Below are positions 11,610-22,870 of a DNA stretch of 64,000 nucleotides, piece after piece. The position numbers and the translations under genes were made by a program. Under the pieces are notes generated by a model. The model was given only the letters and a program-made list of their open reading frames with translations. It made no database searches and was not told where the DNA came from. How positions within the stretch are numbered: the first letter of the stretch is position 1; each line of letters begins with the position of its first letter. The stretch is from NCBI RefSeq assembly GCF_026745355.1, contig NC_079205.1, positions 42,036,182 through 42,100,181 of the forward strand. The letters run 5' to 3'. This stretch comes from Beta vulgaris subsp. vulgaris (Eukaryota > Streptophyta > Magnoliopsida > Caryophyllales > Amaranthaceae).

Positions 11610-11935
11610 AAGGCAATTTGCGTCGGATGTGAGGCGCCTATTTGCGTCGGACACAGGTGCGACGCCAAAGCCCTCGACACAAATGACTAGGAAACGATCT
11701 GCGTCGCATCAGAAACGACGCAGATGGTTGTGCTATTTGCGTCGCACCTATATACGGTGCGACGCACATTGCCCTGCTGCCCATGCCAAGCATGGGAAGG
11801 GCAATGTGAGTCGCACATTGCCTGGGTGCGACGCACATTACCTATGTGCGTCGCACCTTGTGCTATGTGCGACGCACATTGTGAGCAATTTGCGTCGCAC
11901 TTTTTTCCATGTGCGACGCAAATGGCATATTACAT
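11610..11935. repeat. CACTA subterminal repeats, 3' end
   Basis: Multiple copies of GCGTCG(C/G)AC and its complement occur in both orientations, for example TTTGCGTCGCAC and GTGCGACGCACATTG. In CACTA elements such arrays bind the element's DNA-binding protein. They are not a CRISPR array: units are short, irregular and in both orientations. Confidence 0.8.
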
Positions 11936-12084
11936 TTTTTTTTTCATTTTTTTCAGATTTTTTGTTTGTTTGTTTACATATTACTAAAATTTGATGATTC
12001 AAAACTAAACAAACATTCATATTAATAATTGTGAGGGGAAAATTCGACAGAGTCTCCTTTGTAATATGGATAACCCAAGAAATC

Positions 12085-12150
12085 GTTGGGAAATATAATT
12101 AATATTATATATATATTATATATATATATATATTATATATATATATAATA
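12085..12150. repeat. AT microsatellite
   Basis: A run of alternating TA units with occasional TTA interruptions lies just beyond the 3' end of the CACTA second gene. Confidence 0.9.
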
Positions 12151-12251
12151 CATCTCAAATGATCCCAAGCAAGCAACCAATGTTGCAATACTCAACCAAG
12201 GTTGCAATAATAAACCAATTATGTACAACTACTAGACTTACTACACTAACA

Positions 12252-15200
12252 CTACTTGGCCTTTTCTTCTCCCACGAGACATTGAAAGTATCGCGCAAAA
12301 TTGTCTTTGATTTCGTTGATATCTTCTATGGTGTATGGCTCAACGCTTGGAGGAAAATCCTTTAAATATGTTAACTTAGTTAATAAACTTTAAAATTATA
12401 TAAGTAAAGTAACCAATTTACAACATATACATACCTTCTTCAAATCATTTGACTCATAGAGAAAGCGGACGATTAGAAACAGGAATTTCATAACGAAATA
12501 GCCGCATTCATCTCTTCCCGTTTGTTGATCACACTACACCACATTGAAATACACATATTAGAATCGAAAAATTAAGAAATATTAAATAGAACTATAGAAT
12601 GCATATCAAATACAAAACCATAAGAGTTTTACCTTCATAGATATCCAAGACAATTTTGTTGCCTTTTTGATACCTTCAAGGAGCAGGAATGATGTATATG
12701 CACTAAGTACAATAAAAGAATTACTAGCTATAAAGTATTTAAAATATCATAAAATACATGTAAGAATTATAAGAATTATTAACTTACGTATGCATCGGTT
12801 CCTTGATAGCTAAGGATCTATCTGATCTCCTAAGCGAATCAAATACATATACCCTTTTTTTGTGTAGAGAAAGGACGAGAAGAATCCAATGTTGACTAAA
12901 GCATGCAACAAAATGTGATAAAGTTCATATATAAAGAAAAAAGGGAAGCATACTTTTCAATGTACGGAAGTTGGAAAATAAAGCATACTTTTCAATGTAT
13001 GGAAGCATGATGTATTTCATATTTCGATTGGCTCTCAATGTCCTTTGCATGTAGTTGATCGCGGCAACTGGTTCATGGCATAGCATGGTCTCCGAAATCA
13101 TACTAGGACACATGAAACCAATATTTGAATCTCCATTCACCTCACTATCATCTGACAATTAAGAACCTACACTCCAAATATTTATAGTCAGATGCCAATA
13201 ATAATAATAAATATCAAATTTGATTAGTTTAGAGTTTGAGAAATCTTACATCATAAATACTTGCAAAATAGATACATTAAGCCATTCTCTCGTCAGAAGT
13301 TGGAAAACATCTTGTCGGGAGAGAATGATCATCTGATCAGAAGGATAGTTGAATCAGGAACCCCTACTAACTTCGATACTAAAAGGCTCATCTGCAGGTT
13401 TTTGGCAAAACAAACGATGCATCTTCTTGACCGCATCAGACATATCCTCAAGTGACACGCTAATCAATGGATCTATGTGCCTATGTGCAGACTCATCGGT
13501 GCAAGGATCATTAGCAACTGTTTCTTTTTCTTCTTCTTCTGCACCTTCTTTAGATATATGTTCCTAATTCAAATCGACTTCTTTTTAATTCATATTATAT
13601 ATAAAATAAAGATTATTTGGTTTATATAAATCAAGATTTCTAAGTATATACATTTAGATTTCTTATTGTATACTAAACATAATACTAAACATAAGTTACC
13701 TGATTATCTGAGACAAAAATATAACTCTTTTGGCCATTCTATGACAGAACCCTCGGCTTGACTGAGTTTCGTGATGAATGGAATAGAGAGTGGAACTGGA
13801 ACATCTGCGTAATCCGCATAAAACTCATCAACACTCACTCTCATGATAGTCATAGAGTGTGACGATGCTCCTGTCGTGGATGAACGGTACCTCAGCTACA
13901 ATGATCGGTCCCGAGACATCCGCTATTGCCAAGCGACATGGAACTTGACTCTTAACATCCAATAAAAGAAGAATGACATCAATTAAGTGTTTTAGAAGCA
14001 TAATATAATAATTAGAACATATATAAAATGACAATATACCTGCAAGTCCGCAAATGGATCATTGCCCCCCGATTGACAGCTACTAGGAACGACTGGAGTG
14101 GAAGGAGTTGGTACTTGAATACCTAACTGCGTCGCAAAGCCATTAACCTTTCTTGAACTATGCATCTATCTTCGAGTTCATCTCTTCATTGTCTGTTCTC
14201 TAACTCTTTGACTCACTCTAGCCTCCAATGCCGAATCTCCTCATCATCCATGCCCTTACCCTTGCGAGCAATACTGCTCCGATCAGGATCTCCCCAAATA
14301 GATGTAATCCCAATGTTATGCCCAGCTGTTAGCACACGCCCAGGTCGGTCTTTCCTCTGCAGAGCACGTGAAAGAGCATCATCCATCCGACCTGGAACAA
14401 ACTCTCCTTCAGCTTCTTTCTTTTTCCAATCATCCTGCGTTCAAGTTAAAAAAATCATATGATTAGTAGAAGACAAGTAAGGAGACAAGAAAAACGTTAT
14501 AAAATTTGAACAATGCTTACAATGGACTCTTTTATCTTTTGTGTTTCTTCATTAGGAAAGAAGAATTCCATCCTTATCTTTTTTCGATCTCGCGAGAAGC
14601 CAAGGCAATGTCCGATCCGGCAAGGAGGAAATCAATGATGATGTAGATGAGTCAACAGATGATGTTGTAGCGGAAGGGATATACCCTCTGCTTTGCCAAA
14701 TGGGAATCATCTCCGCATATGATTTTTGGCCCAAAAAATGAGGATGCTTGTTAGCAGCCTGAGAGATTCTTGCTTTTGCACTTTTAGCCTAATATAGGAT
14801 TTGTAACTAGTCAATATTAAAAAACGTAATGAAAATATAATTTCATATTATATATTACATACCTGGAACTCCTTAGAGCTACATTTTTGTACAAACTGGT
14901 CCCAGATCTCTCGCGTGATGTAAGGATACATCACGTATGGCCGCCTATCATGTTAGCCACCTTCCTCGTTTTGTGATCCATCTAGTCACCAATCTTACTT
15001 GAAATCTCTCCACCGTTTATCACATGTAGTCAAGACATCTCGTTTCTTCAAAACATCCTCTTCTATTCCAAATTCTCTCTTCAATATACAAAAATAAACC
15101 AATTAATAATAACGATTAAAATAATAAACATAATCTCAATTAGTTTATTAAAAGAATAAGGTTACTTACTTTAGCATCTTCCCACAAAGTGTTTTTCGTG

Positions 15201-15454
15201 CCTTCTGGAACATCATCCCAAGTGTCGTACAAGATAGACACTTTGCTTCTACTGATCTCCCCACAATAAATCTTGTACTCACCAGCATAGCGCCCAATCG
15301 GACGTATCCACTCATCCCAAGCAAGAACTCTCTGAATGCCGGGTTTGGAACGTATCCCTTTTGTAGGACCTCTTGGCCTACTTTTCTTCTTCGTAGCAGC
15401 TGCATCAGTAATCTGGGGCTCATCAGATGCATCACGCATTGTCTCATCTGCCAT
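12252..15454 (-). CDS. CACTA second gene: plant transposase-like protein with C-terminal Ulp1-type protease domain
   Basis: This is a multi-exon gene on the minus strand. I place the start at the methionine of MADETMRDASDEP (15454); an in-frame ATG lies 24 bp upstream. The first exon has a basic stretch (KKKSRPRGPTKGIRSKPG). Later exons carry a segment resembling the Ptta/En/Spm transposase family (EFVPGRMDDALSRALQ, RPGRVLTAGHNIG; about 14400-14290). The last exons give a cysteine-protease fold of the Ulp1/C48 type. The visible residues are HWILLV with the His codon at 12889-12891, VFDSL with the Asp codon at 12838-12840, and QQTGRDECGYFVM with the Cys codon at 12504-12506. The final exon ends EEKAK with stop 12252-12254. 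Exon edges are approximate (about 15454-15170, 15075-14866, 14790-14520, 14440-14041, 13945-13700, 13565-13250, 13160-12930, 12895-12790, 12710-12630, 12535-12435, 12365-12252). The role of such a protease in transposition is not established to my knowledge. Confidence 0.65.
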
Positions 15455-15588
15455 CACTACACCTGAAACCATGTACATGTTAGATTAATCAATAAATTAA
15501 TACACAATTATTTGAACATGCAAAACACAAAATAAATAATAAAGATTATAAACATTAGTAGTTGTGCAAATATTACATAATTTACCAA

Positions 15589-18500
15589 TTAATCAGCTAT
15601 TTCTTTGCCAACGTAAAATCCCTCATTGTGGTCTCGGCGAATGTAATTTGTGTCTAGATCTTCCCCTAATGTACTTAGAATGTGCATCGTAATCTTCTTC
15701 ATCGTGTACATCATCAATTCCAAGTATTCTCCTTTTTCCTTCCATGACAACAAACCATTTTGAATCGGCAGGGTCAACCATGTAGAATACTTGTTTTGCT
15801 TGTGATGCCAATATTAAGTTATCTTCATGATGTCCTAACCGGCTGAAATTGACTAATGTAAAAAATTCATGTTCATCTTTCTTCACACCACGACGAATAT
15901 CAACCCACTTGCATTGGAACAACGGAATCTTGAAGTCAACATAGTCAAGTTCTAATATCTCTTCAATGAACCCATAGTAAGACTTCATTGTCTCAACATC
16001 GTTCTATTCTGTTTTACTTTTATACTCTGATGACAAAGCCCCATCGTAACACCACTGTTTTGCATCGTGGATTTGTCATCTTGCCTTTAGTATAAAATGT
16101 ATAACCATTGATGTCATACCCCTCATAGGAAAGAACTTGCGTCTTTGACCCATATGCCAACCATTTCAATATATCCGATACATCGTTAGGAGTATCAGAT
16201 AATTGGTTCATAACTCGTTCTTTAAACCAATCAAGAACGTCCGATTATGCTCAATCATCAAGTCACGTTCATTAAACAATGGATACTGAACACTAAGCAC
16301 AGTCATGTGCTCATCTAAGTAAGGATGAACTTGTTTCAGATTTTGTAACACAATCAATTCTGCTTTTCTTTTCAACTCTCCATCAAGACACAATCTTTTT
16401 CTCCCAATGGTACCACAACCTTCAAGCCTTCCTTCATGTCTAGATTTTGGCAAACCAATTGCTTGTGCACGTGCTAAATACTGACTTGCATATTCAGATA
16501 CTTCCTCACAACTGTTCTTTGCACAATACTTGCTTCTGGTCTAGCTGGATTCATCACTTTACCTTTAGAGTACCCATATGTCTTTCAAAAGGCCACATAT
16601 ACCTCATACAAACGGGCCCACAAAGTTTAATTTCTCTGACAAGATGGATTATCAAATGAGGCATGATGTCAAAGAATGATGGTGGAAAGTACATTTCAAA
16701 TCGGCACATCGTCTCTATTACATCGGCTTGCAAGTTATCTAGAATGTTAGGATCAATCACCTTGTTAGAGATAGTTCTGAAGAAGAAACACAATTTTGTG
16801 ATTGTATATCTTACTTGGGAAGGCAAAATTCCTCGTATTGCAACAGGTAATATATGCTGCATCAAGATATGACAATCATGAGATTTCAAACCAACAAGTT
16901 TCAAGTCCTTCAGTGAAACAAGGTTTCGGAAATTTGACGAGTATCCAGCAGGAACCTTTAACCTATGCAGGGACTCACAAAAACTAGTTTTCTCCTTCTT
17001 AGACAAAGTGTAGCAAGCTGGTGGAAGATAATAGCGTTGTCCCGCTCCTGAGGTGCTAGTTCTGGTCTGCCCATCTCAGCCATGTCTTTCCTAGCTTTAA
17101 CTCCATCCTTTGTCTTCCCGGGCATATTCAACAATGTTCCGACAATGGCATCACAAACATTTTTCTCAATGTGCATTAAATCAAGACAATGTCTGACTTC
17201 CAAACATTCCCAATACGGAAGGTCCCAAAACTTAGATCTTTTCTTGTATAAGTTCTTTGAGACACTTTTGAAGGGCTTGCCAAAAATTGTTTCAATATCC
17301 TTTACCCTATTAGAAACCTCTTTTCCACGTAAAGGTACAGGGGCTTCTCTCATCTCCACTTTTCCGTTGAACAACTTTTTCTTCCTACGGAATGGATGAT
17401 CTAAAGGAAGCCATGTACGATAATGCAGGTACACATTCTTCCCACAATGATGTAACCGCTTATCAATCATATTCTCATCACAAATAGGGCATGCCTTTGC
17501 TCCTTTAACCGTATACCCTGACAAATTCCCATAAGCCGGGAAATCATTAATCGTGCAAAATATCATGGCACGCAATGTGAAGTCAGTTTTCGCATACGCA
17601 TCGAACATGGAAACACCTTCATCCCACAACAATTTCAGATCTTGAAGAAGCGGGTCAAGATACACATCTATATCGTTTCCGGGTTGCTTAGGACCGAAAT
17701 AAGAAGCGATAGCATAATAAATTTACGCTTCATACATAACCAGGGAGGGAGATTATAAATTGTCAGTAGAACCGGCCAAGTGCTATGTTGGGTACCTAGT
17801 GTGCCAAATGGGTTCATCCCATCTGTACAAAGTCCAAGCCTAAGATTTCGAGGTTCTTTACCAAAACGGGAAACTTTCGGTCGATATTTCTCCATTGCGG
17901 AGAATCGGCCGGATGTCTAAGCATCCCATTCTTTCTTCCTCTCGTCCGCATGCCATCTTAGTAATCTAGCATTATTTTCATCCGAAAATAAACGCCTAAA
18001 TCTCGAATGATTGGTAGATACCAAAGAACCTTCGCCGGAGTTTCTTTCTTTCTCATTCCCTCATCATTATTCTCTTTTACTTTGTATCGAGACTTTCCAC
18101 ACCTAGGACACTCACGCAAATCCTGGTACTCGTTTCGATACAACACACAATCATTTTGACATGCATGTATCTTCTCATATTCCATACCTAATGGACACAA
18201 CAATTTCTTTGCCTCGTAGGTAGAGTTGGGCATTTCATTCCCTTCAGGTAGCAATTCTTGTAAAAAAGTGAACAACTCACTTAGACTTTTATCTGTCCAA
18301 CTATGCTTCGATTTCATATTGAACAATGTAAGGATTCCAGAAAGTTTAGTGAAATTCTCACACCCGGATACATAGGTTTTTCCGCTGCACTTAAAATACT
18401 ATCATACATATGCGGACGATCGGTTCTTTCATCCTCCAAATTGTGCAACATCTCATCTACTCTATCATTTTCATCATCTACCATGTCATTTTCATCATCT

Positions 18501-18842
18501 ACCCTATCATTCTCATTATAACCATCTCCTTCAATCTCAACCTCAACCTCATCAACATGCAAATCATCACACAAGCTAGTGGAGCTCATACCCACATCAT
18601 AAAACTCTCCATGCCATGTCCACCTAGTATAGTTACTCTTAAACCCACGAGAATCAAATGATCTTTAATTTGATCCATATCACGATACCCCTTGAGTTAT
18701 TGCAATCACAACAAGGACACAAGACTAACTTTGACCCATTCTCCGATTGATGTTCTAACGCAACTCTGATAAATTCATTAACCCCTTGTAGAAATGTCGT
18801 CGAAATTCGATTACCATACATCCAGTTTCGATCCATATTCAT
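15589..18842 (-). pseudogene. CACTA TNP2-like transposase, frame-broken
   Basis: The minus strand encodes, in order, a transposase-associated domain (MDRNWMYGNR at 18836, then CPCCDCNN), an acidic low-complexity stretch (about 18540-18420), and the TNP2/Transposase_21 core. The core shows the CPRCGKSRYK zinc-like motif (about 18110), LCTDGMNPFG (about 17830), INDFPAYGNLSGY and KACPICDE (17560-17480), and a CLDLMHIEKNVCD motif (about 17170). It is followed by DUF4218-like (16830-16560, MPHLIIHLVREI and GPVCMRYMWPFER) and DUF4216-like (15988-15589, ILELDYVDFKIPLFQCKWVD) domains. Such proteins bind CACTA ends and catalyse cutting. The frame changes at several points (for example near 17985, 17925, 17890, 17680, 15650), mostly by single bases, so as given it cannot make a full protein. 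The intended start is the MDRNW methionine. Confidence 0.8.
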
Positions 18843-19548
18843 ACACTAGAGACACCAAACAAGAATACAATCGATCACATCATTCAAAGTAGTTTATCAA
18901 ATGCAGTCATGACCATTTGGGTCCTTATCACTCCAACCTAACCTCCTTGAGTTTCTCATCTCACTAGTGAATGAACATTTGGTTTTCAATTCTAAGAAAA
19001 TCCGGCAGCACTTCCCTACAGTTCTCCAAGTACACAATGAAGATAGTAGTTAAACTATCAACATATGTACCCAGAGAACGCTTAGGGAAATGAGCCGGAT
19101 CTTTCTTAGAATCAAAAACCAAACATTCATTCACATCCTAAGTGAGATAAGAAACTCAAAGACAGTCCCAAACCGGGGCTATTCAAGACTTACTCCTAAT
19201 GAGTAAGCCTCGAACGGGTATCTAGGCAAATGATGCACATTGCAATAAAACAACACAAACCAATCCATTCCTTAGATTTCCCTCCCACCCCATTAAGGTA
19301 TGTCCATATAGGTTTGGTTATGATTCAACATATATTTTCCCAATCACATAATAACCAAACAATTCACATATATACATTCCTAAATCCAAACTAATGGTTA
19401 CATTAACATACATAAAAAAAAATAACAAAAGATATAATACATACCTCTGCTCTCAAGGAGCAGCGAAGACGAGCACAAGTGCACGAGCTTGGAGAACCGG
19501 CAAACCGACGAGGACTAAGGTGGCAACTAAACTACAATGTAAAGGAAT
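18843..19548. other. Non-coding 5' part of the outer CACTA
   Basis: This stretch lies between the transposase start and the nested element. I see no coding sequence. It probably holds the first intron and leader of the transposase gene, whose CT-rich first segment and promoter would lie on the far side of the nested insertion. Confidence 0.4.
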
Positions 19549-19551
19549 GAC

Positions 19552-21135
19552 CACTAGCAGAAAAACGACAATTTGCGTCCCCTGATGTGCGTCGCACTTA
19601 AACGGAAATGACGCAAAAACCCTATTTGCGTCGCACATGAAGAAGAGTGCGACGCACATCTAAGCTATCTGCGTCGCATCGTATTTGTGTGCGTTGCAAA
19701 AGACCAAATTGCGTCGGACCACATGGCCCATCCGACGCAGATTTTGGCCCATCCAAATATTTAACCTAAAAAGTAACCGCGCCTCTTCATTTTCCCCTCT
19801 CTCCCTCGCGCCTCTTCCTCACAGTCTCTCAAACCCTAAAATTCCCCTCTCTCTCTCGCGCCTCTCTCCTCACAGTCTCTCAAACCCTAAAACTCTATCT
19901 CTCTCCTCAAACTCTCTCGCTCTCCTCAAACTCTCTCTCTCTCTCCGGCCACTTCTTTACAGTCGACGAACTCAATCAGATCTACGAATGCGTTCATCGT
20001 TCGTTTCAGATAACTCGTTTACATCTCGTTCACCATCTCTCTCTCTCCGACGGTTCGTTCACCATCTCATGCACCGACGGTTTGTTCTTTCTTTTTCGTT
20101 TCATTTCGTCACTAGTTTTCGAGAATCGGCGCGCACAACTCTCTCTCTCCGACGCAGGAACGCAACCTCTCCGGCGAAGTTTTTGATGTGAAGTTCAACG
20201 AAAACGCCCCGACATCTTTGTTCATCTCTAGATCTGCTCCATCTTCGTTCAAGCAACGCTGACATCCATGGCGAAGCGAAATACGAATGGTTAGGGTTCT
20301 GATTTCAATTCTTTCTCGTTTTTTGTAAAAATAATAAGTCTCTACTAATTTCGTTTCGTCATAATCATAGTCGATGAATTATATCAGTTTAGTGCTCATC
20401 TTGAATTAGGATTTTGATTTTTTTTATCTTTTCTCATTTCAGAGATTTCGGTATTTTGCTCGAGTATGAGACACGAGCAGCAATTGATAGCCCAAACAGG
20501 AAGAAGATATCAGATTATTTGTTGATTTCACAAATAATCGCTCGAGTATTGTTGTAATTGTGCTCGAGTATCTCTAGATCTGCTCCATCTTCTGTATTGT
20601 TGTAATTTTCTTTTTTAATTTTCAGTAATTTTCTCATCTTAAGTTTCTGTAAATCATGTATTGTTTTGAGTTTTTTTTTTCTGTAAACGGATGATTTGGA
20701 TTTTAGTTTGGACACAACACAGATGAATTTTTGCAATACTATTAAGATTTTCATTCTGTTTTAGATCTGATGTTTGAAGGATGCAAAAATATATTTTTTT
20801 TAATAAAAAAGACCTGATTTGCGTCGCACCTAATCACGGATGCGACGCAAATTCATTTTTTTTAAGCAAAAAATACCTGATTTGCGTCACTCCAAGTGAT
20901 TCATGCGACGCAAATCACTTAGAATGGTTGTTGGGTTAGAAATGGGGGGGCTGGCAAGATCCACTTGCGTCGTACCGTATACAGGTGCGACGCAAATAGC
21001 CCACCCATTTGCGTCGTTTCTTGTCCGACGCAGATAGTTTCCTAGTCATTTGCGTCGAGGGCTTTGGCGTCGCACCTGCGTCCGACGCAAATGGGCGCCT
21101 CACATCCGACGCAAATCGCCTTTTCTGTACTAGTG
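19552..21135 (+). mobile_element. Small non-autonomous CACTA nested in the larger CACTA
   Basis: The left end is CACTAGCAGAAAAACGAC at 19552. The right end, in reverse complement, is CACTAGTACAGAAAAGGCG ending at 21135. The target duplication is GAC (19549-19551 and 21136-21138). Its left end resembles the right (5') end of the host CACTA, and its right end resembles the host's left (3') end over about 100 bp. It is therefore the same or a close family, inserted in the opposite orientation. TGCGTCGCAC repeats fill both ends. Inside is a CT-rich leader (about 19790-19950) and a possible tiny first exon (ATG at 20268, MAKRNTN, with a GT donor at 20290). No transposase is present. Confidence 0.9.
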
Positions 21136-21439
21136 GACATAAGTTTCAAATTCTAAATTGAGCATTCAAGAATTCTAACTCATAATTGAAGCACATATTT
21201 CTAAAGAGAGCATTCAAGAAACTATATACTACACAAACTATACAAATTCATAAGCTACGAATATCCTAAATTTAATCTCAAATTATTTCACACATGTTTA
21301 TCATGATTTGAATTCTAATTTTAACCCCTTAACAAAAATTAGAACTAAGATTATTCAAAACAACCCCTAAGAAAATTAAATAACTTGAAAATACATGATT
21401 AATATATATTAATAAAAAAACAAAAAAAACCAAAAAATA

Positions 21440-21935
21440 CCTCCTTGCCGGCGGCGGGACCGACGGTGCAGCGAAGGGAGAGTGAGAGAGAGAACCGGTG
21501 CACCGGCAGCGATAATGTGAGCGAGGGTGCGCCGAAGAGGGAACCGGCGAGAGTAAGGAAAGAGAATGAGAGAGAGGGGAAGAGAGAGAGAGAGAGGGAG
21601 AGAGAGAGGAAGTGCGCCGAAGAGGGCACCGGCGAGAGTAAGGAGAGTGTGCACCGGCGAGATTGTGAGCGAGGGTGCCCGGCGAGAGTAAGGAGAGTGT
21701 GCGCAGAGTGTCGCAGAATAGAGAGAGGGGGGATAGCAGAAGTTGTAGAGTTAGGGTTCGAAAATAAAGAGAGAGAGAGGAAGTGCGCCGAAGAGGGCAC
21801 CGGCGAGAGTAAGGAGAGTGTGCGCCGGCGAGATTGTGAGCGAGGGTGCCCGGCGAGAGTAAGGAGAGTGTGCGCAGAGTGTCGCAGGAGAGAGAGAGGG
21901 GGGATAGCAGTTAGAGTTAGGGCTCGAAAATAAAG
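21440..21935 (-). promoter_or_regulatory. CT-rich leader region at the 5' end of the outer CACTA
   Basis: On the minus strand this is strongly CT-rich and looks like the transcribed leader of the transposase gene. It contains a direct duplication: the block around 21600-21740 recurs at about 21778-21905 (shared CCGAAGAGGGCACCGGCGAG). Long ORFs across it on both strands are low-complexity and are not believed to be coding. Confidence 0.45.
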
Positions 21936-21959
21936 AAAGCCGTTGGGAAATATTATCAA

Positions 21960-22293
21960 AAAGAGGGGGGAAGCCTTTTGCATCGCACGCAAGGCATGTG
22001 CGACGCAGATTGCGAATGTGCGTCGCACCCTTCCCATAGTGCGACGAACATTAGCCTCCCTTAGCTTCCCATACTCGCATCATTTTGCGTCGCACGTATG
22101 TACCATGCGACGCAAAACCCTAATATGCGTCGCACAATTGTACCATGCGACGCATATTAAGCGTGTCCTGGTATTGTTTTTGATGTTTTGCGGCGTACTC
22201 TATTTGTCATGCGACGCAAATAGGTATTTTGCGTCACTTTTGTGTTTATGCGACGCAAATACGGGGACGCAAATCATGCTTTTTCTACTAGTG
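21960..22293. repeat. CACTA subterminal repeats, 5' end
   Basis: Dense GTGCGACGCA / TGCGTCGCAC motifs in both orientations lie beside the terminal CACTAGTAG sequence. This is the counterpart of the array at 11610-11935. Confidence 0.8.
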
Positions 22294-22799
22294 GTTGATT
22301 TAATCAAGAGAATGAATAATATCCATATGGGAATGAGTAGGTAGGATTATTACTAGGATTTTATTTGTGATGTCATGTTTAATGTCTCTTTCTTGCATGA
22401 TTCCATGGAATATGTATGATTGCTTGTTTAGAGTAACCATATGTACTCGGGAGTGGTCTTTGGTATTTTTATAGTGTATTACTCCCTTTGGACTATTGAT
22501 TTTGTTTATTTGGATGAGAACTATTCATGTATCATTCGTGCTAGTGGAGATACTTATTTCAACATGCTTTTATTAATTGATTTTAGCTCGCTTGTTATTG
22601 CTAGTTGTTGTAGTTTAGTTTTAGTATTAATTCAACACCCCTTATTAGGTTATTGTTTGTCATGTGTTCAGTTAATTAAAGTCAAGATATCTAGTGTTCA
22701 ATATCGTTTGTTTCTATAGATTCAAACTTGAGTTGTCCAGCTACTTAATTAGGAGATTATTTAGTAATTATCTTTGTTAGGTGCGCGACACGCCTGTCA

Positions 22800-22870
22800 A
22801 TAGAAATTGAGAACGAATCCTCACTATCTTTTGGATATTCATGGTGTGTATACTTAGCATCCTTGTGGTT
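22800..22870 (+). repeat. Target duplication of the solo LTR and dispersed repeat copy B, right half
   Basis: Starts with the target duplication ATAGA and continues CTCACTATCTTTTGGATATTC, matching 3838-3866 in copy A. Confidence 0.7.

Larger units (their letters stand above)
11597..22293 (-). mobile_element. CACTA (En/Spm-like) transposon with transposase genes
   Basis: The left end is CACTAGTACAGAAAAGGC at 11597. The right end, in reverse complement, is CACTAGTAGAAAAAGCATG ending at 22293. The flanks are GTT (11594-11596) and GTT (22294-22296). The related Athila LTR at 56279-57754 has one uninterrupted GTT at the corresponding place, which supports this as the insertion site. Subterminal repeats of TTTGCGTCGCAC type occupy 11610-11935 and 21965-22275. 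Both genes run on the minus strand, so the right end is the 5' end. Without the nested element (19552-21135) it would be about 9.1 kb. Confidence 0.9.
10630..22799 (+). mobile_element. Solo LTR of an Athila-type gypsy element, split by CACTA
   Basis: The LTR starts TGATATATCG at 10630 and ends GCGACACGCCTGTCA at 22799. It is flanked by ACAGA (10625-10629) and ATAGA (22800-22804), a 4/5 matching target duplication. Leaving out the inserted CACTA, the LTR is about 1470 bp. That is very close to the 1476 bp LTR of the Athila element at 56279-57754, with which it aligns in reverse orientation along its length, including the shared end TTAGGTGCGCGACACGCC. No internal retrotransposon sequence accompanies it, so it is a solo LTR left by LTR-LTR recombination. 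Confidence 0.85.

Noticed and set aside
11610..11935. CRISPR-like clusters of short repeats (also 5040-5340, 19565-19735, 21965-22275)
   Set aside because: Units are short, irregularly spaced and in both orientations, and they sit exactly inside CACTA termini. They are transposase-binding subterminal repeats.
19685..20191. 168-codon ORF in the nested CACTA
   Set aside because: It covers the CT-rich leader upstream of a better start at 20268 and has no recognisable domain.
21399..22037. Long ORFs on both strands (212 and 162 codons)
   Set aside because: They translate CT/GA-rich repeats with an internal duplication. Open frames on both strands are expected from the composition.
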